From contig NHNW01000008.1 of the NCBI GenBank assembly GCA_002786025.1, positions 930,001 to 994,000 on the forward strand: a stretch of DNA of 64,000 nt, read 5' to 3'. Shown one piece after another: positions 1-9,591 of the stretch (position 1 is its first letter; each line of letters starts with the position of its first letter). Both the position numbers and the translations under genes were made by a program. The notes beneath the pieces are model-generated. The model made no database searches. It worked only from the letters and a program-made list of their open reading frames with translations, and was not told where the DNA came from. Source of the stretch: Zasmidium citrigriseum. Taxonomy: Eukaryota > Ascomycota > Dothideomycetes > Mycosphaerellales > Mycosphaerellaceae.

Positions 1-121
1 AAGAACTTCTTGCACTTTACGCCTTGCATTTCTCCCTCTTTCGCACCTCATCAAATCTTCTGCTACCTTACACATCTTCAGCCACCCCAACGCAACACAC
101 CAATAACATACCTTCGCTATC

Positions 122-367
122 ATGGATAACTCACGCGGCGCATACGACACAACCGGGTAAGCTTCTGCGACCCGTCCACCTAACGCCGCCGCATACTAAT
201 GTTGGAACAGATCACCCAAGCCCAAGCCCCCAAAGAGCACCTCACGCGGCGTTTACGACACCACTGGGTAAGCTGCTGTACCATTCTGGCTAACTCCAGC
301 CGCCGACTAATATCCGCCCAGGATTGTCAAGCCCAAGCCAAGGCCAACAAGGCCATGGGAATTGTAG
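122..367 (+). CDS. 45-aa protein made of a duplicated exon-intron module
   Basis: I do not recognise this gene. Exons 122-156, 211-267 and 322-367 are joined by two introns that are each exactly 54 nt (157-210, 268-321). Both introns start GTAAGCT and carry ACTAAT shortly before the AG, so the splicing evidence is strong. The 45-residue product contains SRGAYDTTG and then SRGVYDTTG, each followed by a Lys-Pro tract (PKPKP, KPKPRP), and ends PWEL. The second half repeats the first at DNA level with a 111-bp period including the intron, so one exon plus its intron was duplicated. There is no signal peptide, membrane segment or cysteine. Function is unknown. It could be disordered or a peptide precursor, but I see no dibasic processing sites between repeats. 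Confidence 0.6.
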
Positions 368-895
368 ACTTCGTTGGTTGAGGAGTCGGGTTTGTAGATT
401 GAAGGGCTTTGGTCAATGGCTATGCGCTGTTGATAGTCTTCTACTGTGCAAATAGGAATTGGGTCTTGCTCAATTGAATTCCGTCGAGTTCTTCGGTGTT
501 GTTGTGAAGTGTTCTTGATGCACACCGTACCTCTCGTCTCTGTTTCTTCTCGGTTGCGGGGATGCAATGATTTTTAGTATCTTTGAATGCAGATTATTTT
601 CGTTTTGCGTATGCATTTACCTCCTTTCTCTTTGGGCAGTATTGTCTTTCTTTTGGAGCCGACGAATTCCTCACAGTCTCCTTGTTGCTACTTCTCTTCA
701 CTGCAGCAAAAGTCCTGCCTGCATCTCTTCACAACACCCTCTGTCTTCACCATCCCTCCCACATCATTCACCGCTCACTCTGACCTCCTATAAAAGCCTG
801 ACCCATTTCACGCCCATTTCCTACACCTCACCAAGCTCAGTGATCCCCTTCAACATCCGACCAAGCTTTTACCCTTCCACTTCAACGCACCAACG
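368..895. other. Intergenic, promoter of first microprotein gene
   Basis: No gene seen. It holds the 3' end of the preceding gene and a pyrimidine-rich upstream region for the gene at 896, including a TATA box at 789-795. Confidence 0.5.
789..795 (+). promoter_or_regulatory. TATA box for microprotein gene 1
   Basis: TATAAAA lies 101 bp before the ATG at 896, inside a pyrimidine-rich stretch, as expected for a strong fungal promoter. Confidence 0.5.
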
Positions 896-1006
896 ATGTA
901 CTCCTACATGAGCGGCGGCTTCGCCTGCGCCAACTGGGACACCGGCTGCAAGGGCATCGTCTCGCGGGATGGCGACTTTTGTGGGAATTGTAGGCTGAGG
1001 CGTTGA
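896..1006 (+). CDS. Four-cysteine microprotein 1 (36 aa)
   Basis: An intronless 36-residue frame. From the second Met (908) it begins MSGGF, matching MAGGY and MSGGY of its neighbours, so 908 is an alternative start. Cysteines follow C-x6-C-x10-C-x2-C and the last pair reads CGNC. Two CxC-type pairs at this spacing would suit a single structural zinc ion (zinc-ribbon or knuckle-like), which is inference. There is no signal peptide, so a secreted effector role is not supported. A TATA box sits about 100 bp upstream. It is the first of four tandem paralogues on the same strand (896, 1504, 2185, 3182). Confidence 0.6.
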   Translation: MYSYMSGGFACANWDTGCKGIVSRDGDFCGNCRLRR

Positions 1007-1503
1007 GAGAGTCGATATCGTTATCGAGGTTGTTTGAGTCGTTGTGCTTTGTGATATTGATAGTTCTGTACTTTGCAAGTGTTGATTGATCCTTTGCTCG
1101 GTTAGCACTCCCGCTGAGTCGTCGGTGGTTGTTGAGTAGGAGCGTGAGTCTTGAAAATGGTGTCCTTGATCTCGTTGCTAAATGGTCTATCGTCTAGGTG
1201 TTCTTGTCGCAGTGTTGACGAGGGCATTGGGTCGTCAACTTCCCTCCAACATTCCAGACATCGTTCACAGCTTCATTTACCACACACTCTCCAGGGACCG
1301 GTTTCTCCCTTTTCTCGGCTTAAATGTCGTCAAGATAGTTTCAACCGACCATAACATATTCACAATGCCTTGCTCCCAGCATAAAGGCGCTCCATGCTAA
1401 GGTTGACCCCTGATCCTCCATACCTCAACACTACCTCCCAGTTCCGCAAATCGATCAATCCACAGCCCCACTCGTTGAAAATTCCAACATTCAATCAACC
1501 ATC
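1007..1503. other. Intergenic with 11-codon Cys-containing ORF
   Basis: No long gene. A short frame at 1365-1400 encodes MPCSQHKGAPC. It may be an upstream ORF of the gene at 1504 or a remnant. The motif TCTCCCTTTTCTCGGCT at about 1305-1321 recurs before the gene at 3182. Confidence 0.4.
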
Positions 1504-1605
1504 ATGGCCGGTGGCTATCGTTGCAACAACTACTTCGCCACGGGCTGCGTTGGCTGTGTTTCGCAGCCTGGAGGGCTTTGTGGGAATTGTGCTCCTCGAT
1601 GGTGA
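1504..1605 (+). CDS. Four-cysteine microprotein 2 (33 aa)
   Basis: Intronless frame beginning MAGGYRCNNY and ending NCAPRW. The cysteine spacing is C-x7-C-x10-C-x2-C with CGNC as the last pair and one extra cysteine inside the x10 loop. The start context is ATCATGG. It aligns over its whole length with the neighbouring microproteins at 896, 2185 and 3182. Function unknown; zinc binding is inferred only from the cysteine pattern. The shared spacing across four diverged sequences argues that the frame is under selection and not chance. Confidence 0.62.
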   Translation: MAGGYRCNNYFATGCVGCVSQPGGLCGNCAPRW

Positions 1606-2184
1606 GAGATGGGAAGGTCTTGCGATTTCGGCCCAAACGATTTCGATCGGTGGCTGTCGTGTCCTAAGGGCACGTCCTGAGTTTAGAGTGTGCTGTACTT
1701 GAATCGAATTCTGTTAGCCCACCCTTGCTTCTCACTCCCTTTCCGCCAGCGTCTCAAACCCCGAAGCCTCCTTGACTGTAAAGTCCAATCTCTTCAGTGC
1801 CCATACACGAACCACCCAAACGATCAACTCTTGACTTAAAGTCGTGTTCACGGCCTCTTTCCCAGAATTGTTTTCCTTGAAGACAAGCACTTACACTTTC
1901 CAAATTTTCGCCTCCTTAGAAGGAAGTTGTCTTCACAGCCGACAAACCTCTTTCCTTACGCCCTCTTCACCAACACCCCAACCCCTGAACATCTTTTCAC
2001 CACACCCACAGTCCCTCACACAGCATTCCCCAACCCTCTCTCACCAGCATAAAGCCCCCCTCCTCAACCCCTTCTGCTCACCACATCACCATCACCATCA
2101 CCATCATCCACAACTCCACTCAGTTCAACTCGACTCCAAAACACTCCTCTCCAACAACCTCCACCACCCAAACCTACCACAACC
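1606..2184. other. Intergenic, upstream of microprotein 3
   Basis: No gene supported. Pyrimidine-rich 5' region with a CATAAAG box at about 2048-2054 and a CATCAC microsatellite at about 2082-2110 within the presumed leader of the gene at 2185. Confidence 0.4.
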
Positions 2185-2286
2185 ATGTCCGGCGGCTACT
2201 GGTGCGCAAACCACATCACCCGCGGATGCCAGGGTAAAGTCGGTGTCCCAGGGGCATATTGCGGGAGCTGCAGACCTGCCTATTAG
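2185..2286 (+). CDS. Four-cysteine microprotein 3 (33 aa)
   Basis: Intronless frame beginning MSGGYWCANH and ending CRPAY. Cysteines follow C-x7-C-x10-C-x2-C, here ending CGSC. The start is in an AACCATG context. It shares the MSGGY start, the conserved Asn two residues after the first Cys and the GC before the loop with its paralogues. No signal peptide or membrane segment. Function unknown; a small zinc-binding protein is the simplest reading. Confidence 0.62.
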   Translation: MSGGYWCANHITRGCQGKVGVPGAYCGSCRPAY

Positions 2287-3033
2287 GGAGGCGGTTGAGC
2301 CGTCCAGCGAAGTTGGAGGTTTGAGGGGGCTTTGTACTTATGATTGCATGTATTGATTGATTTTCGCCTCGTATGCTCTTTCCTTGTTCGTAGGTATGCG
2401 GTCGTTCGAGTTGCTCCAATGAATGCATGTTGAGAAGACAACTCACACTCGATCCGTTCGCTTCGGTCTCGTCCACTGTATCAGTGATCAGCCCATCGAT
2501 CGTTTGAGCAGTCACATTCTGCACTTACTCCTCATGCCCCGTAAAACCTCTTCACAACACATCACCTCCTGTTTACCACATAGAACTCCTCTCTTCCTGT
2601 CCCATTCACGACATTCTCACCTCCCCCCGCAAGTCGCTGCCTCAGGTGCCGAATCGATCAAAACACCAGTCTTTTCATGCCACGATGCAAAACGATATAT
2701 CTGTCCTCAAATCAGCCAAATCAAGCCTCAAAGAGCAAAACTAGCAAAAATCTAACCAGTCTCGATTCCACGACCTCAAGATGGCAGCAAAACAAAATCT
2801 CAAGTCCCATAAGCGCAACCGAACCGGTCATGGCACGAAGCCTGCGACCTCACCCAATTGCTAGGGACTTGAGTGATTGGTCAGCGCAGAAACGAAATAT
2901 ATAGTCTTGCAATGTGCGCTCGATCTTCACGATTCCCTCTCCCAGAATTCGCCCGCCTTCCCCGAAACCCTTCCACCTCTTCACATCATTCTTCACAACA
3001 TTCCCTCCCTCCTCTTTCCTCGCACCTCAAGCA

Positions 3034-3040
3034 TATAAAG
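3034..3040 (+). promoter_or_regulatory. TATA box for microprotein gene 4
   Basis: TATAAAG, 148 bp before the ATG at 3182. It is followed at about 3051-3069 by TCTCCCCTCTTTCTCGGCT, nearly the same string as before microprotein gene 2. Confidence 0.5.
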
Positions 3041-3079
3041 ACCCCTTGATTCTCCCCTCTTTCTCGGCTATTGACTCCC

Positions 3080-3121
3080 AATCCACAATCCACAATCCAC
3101 AATCCACAATCCACAATCCAC
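3080..3121 (+). repeat. AATCCAC heptamer microsatellite
   Basis: About six tandem copies of AATCCAC in the presumed leader of the gene at 3182. Non-coding, since the start codon follows it. Confidence 0.85.
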
Positions 3122-3181
3122 CACCATCATTTCAAAAACCTCAGGCTCCAATCTCACAACACCACCTTCTCCACCACCAAG

Positions 3182-3295
3182 ATGTCCGACTTGCCGCCAT
3201 ACCCCAAGCGCTTTATCTGCGCCAACCAGTGGGAGAACGGCTGCCAGAATCCGGTCGGTTTTATAGGTTGGGAATGTCGCGAGTGCGATCCTTAG
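3182..3295 (+). CDS. Four-cysteine microprotein 4 (37 aa)
   Basis: Intronless frame beginning MSDLPPYPKRFICAN and ending ECDP. The N-terminus is longer and more diverged than in the other three copies, but the spacing C-x7-C-x10-C-x2-C and the residues CAN...NGCQ are kept. The final pair is CREC in place of CGNC. A TATA box and heptamer repeats precede it. It is the last member of the tandem set. Function unknown. Confidence 0.6.
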   Translation: MSDLPPYPKRFICANQWENGCQNPVGFIGWECRECDP

Positions 3296-3682
3296 GTGAT
3301 GCCTGCAATCGCTCGGTAGAGATTTTCGTCACTGGCTCAGGTGCTTGCTTTTGAGTTGTTAGGTATTGCTGTATTTGATCGATCTTGATTGGATTGTTGT
3401 TCGTTGGAAGCATCTCTCGTAATATGATAAGTGAACGTGAGACTACCAACATCTTCAGCACACATATGAACATTCTCTCGATAAGGTATACTTAATCTGC
3501 AGTACGCTTCAGAAACTATGCGACCAGCCGATTAGGCGCCGCCCCAAGCACGACTCCGTTTCCCGATGCCCATGATACCAGCGCCTCCTGTATGCCGCTG
3601 CTGTACGCCCAAAGCAAGCCTCCAATGCAGACGTGAATGCAGCCGTGTCGATGTAATGCGAGTAACTCCGAAACTTCCTTCT
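3296..3682. other. Intergenic
   Basis: Shared 3' region between microprotein gene 4 and the convergent Sts1-like gene. Nothing else seen. Confidence 0.5.
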
Positions 3683-4720
3683 TTACCATCCGCCTGGCCC
3701 AACTCCTAGCTGTGGCTGTCCGTATGAACCCGAGAAGAGCTGCTGCCGAATACTCGCCCGCTCTTCTGATACTCCTGCTGGTGCTGTGCCTGATCCTCCC
3801 TGCATGAATCCCAATGCTGCCTTCAACTCGTTGACTGCCTCCTCCATCTTGCCGTTGCTCTTGTGGTTGTGCTCGACCAACTTATGATCCCATCCGCCGA
3901 ACTGAAGATGGAAGCCTCCTGCTCTCTTCGCCGCCTCTCGAATGACCAACGCCCATGCCTTTGCTATCTCGTCGTATGCCTCGTTCTTGTACCGCTGGTG
4001 TTGGAGAGTGTCCCAGTCTGGAAGTCGGTGGATCATGTTGGTGACGGAGTCGAGGTAGGTGAGGGACAGGCCGTCTTGCGTCTCGTGAGGTGGAAGGAAA
4101 TGTGGGGTGTATTCTCGCACCGCTTCGATGAGCTCGAGAAGATGTTGCCGCACTCGGTTGTATGCGTAGTCTGACGTCGGGCGGTTGCCTAGTGGGAAAG
4201 ATTCCTCGAAAGCCTTCTCGTATTTGGCGAGTACTGACAGAGTGGACTCGATGGATGGTCGGGGTGCCTGAGTAACAATCTCTCGCTGCAGTTCTGGATG
4301 TTGGTCGCACACATTTTGCAGCAGCTGCCTCATGTCGTCCGCCGACAGCGTTTCCAGCAAGCGTGGCAAGGCGAGAGGTCTGCCTGATGAGACGGCGCTC
4401 GTCCGGGTTCGCTTGATGGTTCGGTGGGCAGGAATGGGGAGGTGACGGCCGGATATCGAGGGTGAGGCAGTCGGAGAGGTTGACATGCGGTCATTGTCAG
4501 GCTCCTCGGAAGCCTTTCGCTTCCGGGAGGACATGGGCGGCTGCTGCTGAAAGGGATCTGGCGGGAACAGCATGTTAGCGGCGCTGAAAGGATGAATGTG
4601 CAGGCGTGGTGTGCTGGTGTATGTCGAGGCAAAGGCGAACTCACCACGGGAAGGCGAGAGGCGGCTGCTGTAGAGAAGGTGCGGAGCAGTCGAGGGATCC
4701 GAGTTGAGCACGCTGTTCAT
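3683..4720 (-). CDS. STS1: Sts1/Cut8-type nuclear proteasome tethering factor
   Basis: Sts1/Cut8 proteins hold the 26S proteasome at the nuclear envelope and help degrade nuclear substrates. The frame shows the family layout: N-terminal SRLSPSR, a basic RKRKASEEP nuclear signal, LPRLLETLSADDMRQLLQ, and a helical core with YAYNRVRQHLLELIEAV, followed by DSVTNMIHRLPDWD. The unspliced frame is 345 aa. A canonical-looking intron (GTGAGT donor, CCAG acceptor, 4558-4644, 87 nt) lies inside it and keeps the frame; removing it joins SPSR directly to DPFQQQ and gives 316 aa, closer to the usual family start. It is divergent from the transporter gene at 5183 and shares its promoter. Confidence 0.85.
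   Translation of the reverse strand: MNSVLNSDPSTAPHLLYSSRLSPSRGEFAFASTYTSTPRLHIHPFSAANMLFPPDPFQQQPPMSSRKRKASEEPDNDRMSTSPTASPSISGRHLPIPAHRTIKRTRTSAVSSGRPLALPRLLETLSADDMRQLLQNVCDQHPELQREIVTQAPRPSIESTLSVLAKYEKAFEESFPLGNRPTSDYAYNRVRQHLLELIEAVREYTPHFLPPHETQDGLSLTYLDSVTNMIHRLPDWDTLQHQRYKNEAYDEIAKAWALVIREAAKRAGGFHLQFGGWDHKLVEHNHKSNGKMEEAVNELKAALGFMQGGSGTAPAGVSEERASIRQQLFSGSYGQPQLGVGPGGW
4558..4644 (-). other. In-frame 87-nt intron in the Sts1-like gene
   Basis: On the minus strand it begins GTGAGT, has CGCTAAC about 18 nt before the end, and ends CCAG. Because 87 is a multiple of three and it holds no stop, retention would add 29 residues without a frameshift. Confidence 0.65.
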
Positions 4721-5182
4721 GGCGCCGCCCGAAGAGAAGTAGGCCGGTCAGGTGAATGGTCGGTGTCGTGCGTGGAAAGTGCCAGTCACGATCCGGCAGC
4801 AGTGAATGGCGAGTGTTGTTGTGTAGCAAGCAGGCAAAGGCAGGTTGTGTGAAAGTGGAGTGGAGCAGGCGTGTGATGTTGTCTGAGGTCGCTCGCTTAG
4901 CCCGCAGGGTTCGCCGTCTGCCGCTTGAACGCTGGCCAATCACCGCCCCGCCGTTCAGCCACTCCACCACCGCACTCCTTTCCGCTGCGAGAACACCTCT
5001 CTTTACTTCGCACCAGTCGATCTATCACGTCGCTTCACAATCCACAATCCCCTGGACCAGACTCCGACCTCTGTACATACCACTGCATTTGACCCGGCCT
5101 TGACAGCTCAATGGCAAGCAGGTAGCCGCGATATCCGCATGCTATCCAACCAGAACCCTGCTGGCTCACCTTAAGGGCCAAC
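4721..5182. promoter_or_regulatory. Bidirectional promoter region
   Basis: 462 bp between the divergent start codons of the Sts1-like gene and the transporter. No clear TATA box. Confidence 0.5.
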
Positions 5183-6545
5183 ATGAGCCGCCTACTGCCA
5201 GATAACGCCCGCCGAAAAACAAGCGAGGATGACCACGATGAGCCGCTTCTGGAGTCTGGACGAGCTAGTCTTGAAGACCTCGAAGACGACATCGAACTCT
5301 CCGAACTGGGCGGCGAAAGAACTCCGATCGGCCATTATACTGAACGAGATCAACCGCCCAAGAAGAAGGTCTCATGGCCAGTAATTGCCCTGACTCTTGC
5401 AGTCTGTGTTGTTGGCTTTACGATCAACACCGAAGCCACTGCCTACTTCGAGGATGAACTTGGCTGGAGAAAACCGTTCGCGACTCTGTACATTACGCAC
5501 AGCTCATTGATCCTCCCTTGGCTATGCCACATCGCCTACCTCCGATGGAAAGACCGTCATGTACCGTACATGGTCTGGATGCGCGATTATAACAACCAAC
5601 TCCGAGGATCAATTGCAACGATTGATGCCTTTGCAAAGCATGGGCCAACGCTCATTTGGAAACGAAAAGGTCAGATGGGCGGACCATTGGACTTTCTCGC
5701 CTCCACGATGGGTGTCGTGACCATTGTACTCACCGTCAGCGGTGTCTCGTGGTTCACATCACTATCACTGACCACGCCCGCCGACCTGACTGCAATCTAC
5801 AACTGCTCCACCTTTTTCGCGGCCGCCTTCAGCGTGCCCATCCTCAAAGAACGCCTCGGCTGGATGGCCATCATGGCAGTCGCCCTTTCCATCGCAGGAA
5901 CCTTCACCATCGCATACGGAGACACGACAGCAGAGCACGACGAATCAGCAATCGGCGCAAGCAGGCTTTTGGGTAACATCATTGCATGTGTAGGCGCTGT
6001 GGCATTTGGCTTGTACGAGGTATTGTTCAAGAAGTGGGCATGTTCGTCACGACCGGAGAGTCAGGAGTCGAGTTTGCCTTTGACGTTAGCTGCGTCGGCG
6101 CTGACGGGATTCTATACCCTGGGTGTACTATGGGTTGGCATCATTGTTTTGCATTTTATCGGGTGGGAGGATTTCACTATTCCGAGTGCTTATGCTTTTC
6201 TCTGGATTGTGATTGCGGTTTTGGCTGGTTCCAGTATGCACAATCTTCCCTCAATAGGGGCAATCGCTAACATTGCCAGTCTCCATCACCCTCCTGGTCG
6301 TCCTTGTCATCTGGACAGACCCTGTATTCGGCTCTATGGCCAATGTGTAAGTCGCCGACCCTTACTTTTTTCGATGGAGCCCTAAGGCTAATTGTTTCAG
6401 ATTGAGTGTCTTCTTTGTAGCATTAGCAGACTGGGTCGTCTGGGGCCTCAGTCCCTCTCTGGCGACATACATCGGCGGCGCCCTGATCTTTGTTGCATTT
6501 GCGTTGCTCTCTTGGGAGACTTTGGTCGACAAGGAGAAGAAATAG
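5183..6545 (+). CDS. EamA/DMT-superfamily transporter, SLC35F-like (420 aa)
   Basis: Exons 5183-6233, 6280-6346 and 6401-6545; introns of 46 and 54 nt have GTATGC/GTAAGT donors and CTAAC or CTAAT branch sites. The protein has an acidic, hydrophilic N-terminus (about 65 residues), then about ten hydrophobic segments in two EamA-like repeats; the segment with DLTAIYNCSTFFAAAFSVP followed by LKERLGW is typical of the SLC35F/THI74-like branch. It ends with a lysine-rich DKEKK tail. The family is membrane transporters of the vacuole, Golgi or mitochondrion; the substrate cannot be read from the sequence. The start at 5183 is the first in-frame Met and lies well before the first membrane segment. 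Confidence 0.85.
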
Positions 6546-7587
6546 ACACCAGATATCAGGATCGATTTAATACAGACCAAGCGCGCAATCTTGGCCACTA
6601 TCTCATCTTAATTCCGAAGTTCGATGGAGACTGTGAAGCAGTCATTGATGCTCAAGTACGTCTGAATTACAATCTTTTCTCGCACTGAGTCACAGACTTC
6701 GACTGACAGACTTCTGCTTCCAAAATGAATGAGGCATGAGATGACATTTGTCCGTCGGCGACCTCGTCATCTGCTCGTCTCCCGACCGATTCACAACATC
6801 CTCTATCGTACGAATCTCGCCGTCTTCACGATTCCCCGAGCGTGCACGATCCACCGCGACCGAGGGACAGGACAACAGCGAGATAGACGCATGTGATAGC
6901 GAAGATGATGCTGAAGTGGCGGTGAGAGTGGAAAGAAGACCCGTACGGAAGCGTTCTTAGGTGAGAGATGAGTTAAGGAGAATCTCCATCCTTGTCCGCA
7001 GGAGATGTATTTGAAGATCTGACACGGACAGAGCTTGAAGGTTGCGAATGGGCGAGGGCCGTCAGAAACGACAATTCCAGCGTGACGCGCAGACGACTGT
7101 GCTGCCGGACAGACTTTCAAGCACATATCCTGCGAAGGCCGATAAAGAGACCGCTACGATTGAGCGATATCGTCCCTGACGGCCCCGCCGTCTTTCACAG
7201 GCAGTCAAACCTCGCGGCTCCCATCAAAGGCGATCGGTGTCGCCAGAGCAACAAGCTTTGATTGCCCGGAGCGAATCAGCATCCGCAAGAAAGCCCTTGA
7301 TCTGGCCTTCAACTCCTGAGGAAGTTCTCTCATGAAGACATGATCTCCGTGCCTGTGTGAATGTCTATGCAGCTGCTCGGCCGTTCGCGCGCACACTACA
7401 ACAAAAGACTTGAGGAGATACCCACGGCCGTCGCCCATGAGCCCCTCATCTTTCACAGGCTTCGAAATCTCGCAGCTTCCGCGCAAAGACAAAAAGGGGC
7501 CCTCATCATCACCATAGCAACCAACCTTTCAACCTAACAACAAAACCGCGCCCTCTCCCCTCAGTTCCTCCCAACCATGCCACCAAC
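6546..7587. other. Intergenic with an imperfect short duplication
   Basis: No gene supported. Segments near 7185-7225 and 7428-7480 share TCTTTCACAGGC and flanking bases, suggesting an old local duplication upstream of the paralogue gene at 7588. Confidence 0.4.
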
Positions 7588-8260
7588 ATGGCACCGAAAG
7601 TCACTTTCATGTCTCTCCCGCCAGAGATCCGCAATCGCATCTACCGCGAATCCCTCGTCGAAGACTGCCCAATCTTCATCTTCAGCACCGGCTTCGAACG
7701 CAGCGGTCTCCTGGGCACAAACAAGCAAATCAGAAAGGAGACGTTGAAGATTTACTATTATGAGAATTCTTTTTGGGTGATTTGTGAGGATTGGCATCCG
7801 AGGACTGCGGTAATGAACATCCCTCTTCCCCTGATATCGGTTTGTTTGTGTGGAAAGGAAGCAGAACTTATCCCCAATCTAGCTCAACTTCTACAACACG
7901 ACCAAACAGCTGCAACTGGCATACGATACCCGGCACTTCCCGGAGAAATCCGCCACACCGACATACAACGCCGTCACGCTCTTTGCCTACCCCTTCTCAC
8001 TCAGCCCGCCAAACGGAGAGCACTGGACCAATTTCGTCGAGTACTTGAAGCAGGTGCATTGCGGTGCGCTGCCGGAGTATGATGACTCGCCGAGGAGACT
8101 TTGGGAGAAGGGCGAGAGGAGGTTGGTGGATCATCTTGTGGCGAGTTTGATGAGTATGGTGGGTTTGATGAGGGGTGTGAGTTGGGAGGAGGTGGCGAAG
8201 GTGGTGGAGTTGCAGAGGACGGCTTTTGGGGTTGATGAGGAGGGGTGGATGGAGGAGTGA
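7588..8260 (+). CDS. LPxEIRNxIYR-family protein A (199 aa)
   Basis: Exon 1 7588-7809 and exon 2 7883-8260 are joined by a 73-nt intron (GTAATG donor, TAG acceptor). The start MAPKVTFMSLPPEIRNRIYRES carries the family signature, followed by GFERSGLLGTNKQIRKETLKIYY. This N-terminal block resembles F-box/2EXR-like fungal families that are greatly expanded in Dothideomycetes; the role is unknown. It is the only one of five local copies on the plus strand, and its C-terminal half differs from the others. An out-of-frame ATG at 7577 lies just upstream. Confidence 0.65.
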
Positions 8261-8605
8261 GATGAAAAGGTTGATGGAGAAGGGATTTGAGGGTTGTGTG
8301 TCTGCTTGTGTGAGTGCGCGCTTGTGGTCTGAGGACTAGCAGGCGTGCAGAAAAGAAATTGGACAGATTCGGTGCATTCATGATTCATTTCCTTTCTGTA
8401 CCGTGCAATGGTCCTATAGCCCAGAAGCGCAACGTACATATCAATCCCACCAATCCTTCGCTTCTGCCGTGTCCAGTCTGCTGCTGATGTTGTCGTTCCG
8501 CTATTTCAGCTTCCACGCACACTGACCCGCCATCATGATCTCTCCCAGCGCTGCTGCCAACCAACAGCCGTGAGATGAAGCTTCGAGCCCTTCAGACCTC
8601 AGGAC
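8261..8605. other. Intergenic between convergent paralogues
   Basis: Shared 3' region of paralogues A and B. Nothing else seen. Confidence 0.5.
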
Positions 8606-9190
8606 TCAGTCCTCGGCCCACTTTGGATCCGCCGCAATCAGACTCGGTCTCATTGACTCAACAAGCAGCTTGACCTTATCCCATGGGTCGAATCGCATGA
8701 CAAACGCCGCCTCAAACATGATTCCGATAACATGCCAGCTTAGAGCCTTCTCTCCAAGCTGGAGAAGTTTCTCCGGTCCGGTCACACGACTCACACCCTT
8801 CTCCGGCACGGCCGCGTAGTACTGCCGGACCCATTCCAAGAGATTCCTCCAGCATGGTTGATCTGACGTGGTTCCGATCATGCTTGCCTTCTGGTAGTTC
8901 AAGCCCAGGTGCTGCAAAACCGTATACCATTTCACCATGGGCTCGGCATCGAAGTTGAGTACTCGGTGGGTGAAGGTGTTCTCGTAGTAGAAGATCTTGA
9001 TAGCCTCCTTTCGGATCTCCTTGCATGTTCCGAGCAGACCGCCTCCGCGATCATAGCCGGTGTTGGTGATCTGGATGTATTCGCCGTCGGGGCGGACGAG
9101 GACAAGTCGGTAGATCTCGTTCTTGAGTTCTGCTGGCAGTGCCAGCAAGCGCGAGGGTGGTGGTGTGTCCGAGTCGGCCGGATCTGCCAT
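8606..9190 (-). CDS. LPxELRNxIYR-family protein B (194 aa)
   Basis: Intronless frame. I start it at MADPADSD (9190), which matches MADTNES of paralogue C, and not at the longer frame start 9286. Signature LPAELKNEIYRLVLV, then NTGYDRGGGLLGTCKEIRKEA and IKIFYYENTF; the C-terminal block reads PWDKVKLLVESMRPSLIAADP followed by KWAED. Paralogues C and D have an intron directly before IYR, which is absent here. Function unknown. Confidence 0.7.
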   Translation of the reverse strand: MADPADSDTPPPSRLLALPAELKNEIYRLVLVRPDGEYIQITNTGYDRGGGLLGTCKEIRKEAIKIFYYENTFTHRVLNFDAEPMVKWYTVLQHLGLNYQKASMIGTTSDQPCWRNLLEWVRQYYAAVPEKGVSRVTGPEKLLQLGEKALSWHVIGIMFEAAFVMRFDPWDKVKLLVESMRPSLIAADPKWAED

Positions 9191-9591
9191 ATTTGATGTC
9201 TTTGATGATGTTGTGGAAAGAAGTTGTGGTGGACTGAACTTCGAGATTTGGAAGGCGCAGGTGCCAAGACTTGCAGGGATCTTCACGCTAGCATGTGATT
9301 CCGCACGCTAGTGACAAACGCCACCACGGCATAGCATACAACACTTGATAGGGGAGAATTTTGACGTAGCCAATTATACTAGTATTTTAGACACCCAATG
9401 CCAGTGCCATCTTATGGAATTGGCAGGACGTCAAATGCAACAGCAATCTAACTTCACTCTGCCAAGTAGCTGCACCTCGTCATCGCAGTCGATACCAATT
9501 CTCTCTTTCGGTTTCTTATTTCCACATCCGCTCCATATAATTTCCCACTTTCATACTGGCCGGACGTGCTGAGCGCATAGTCGAGTGTTGA
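9191..9591. other. Intergenic
   Basis: Promoter of paralogue B and 3' end of paralogue C. Nothing else seen. Confidence 0.5.

Larger units (their letters stand above)
2287..3181. other. Intergenic, promoter of microprotein 4
   Basis: No gene is supported. A 27-codon frame at 2781-2864 has no cysteine pattern and no recognised family. The right end holds the TATA box and heptamer repeats of the gene at 3182. Confidence 0.4.

Noticed and set aside
2781..2864. 27-aa ORF MAAKQNLKSHKRN... as a fifth microprotein
   Set aside because: No cysteines, no similarity to the four paralogues and no recognised family.
6690..7492. Several 60-107 codon frames as genes
   Set aside because: They overlap in several frames without splice logic, motifs or similarity to neighbours.
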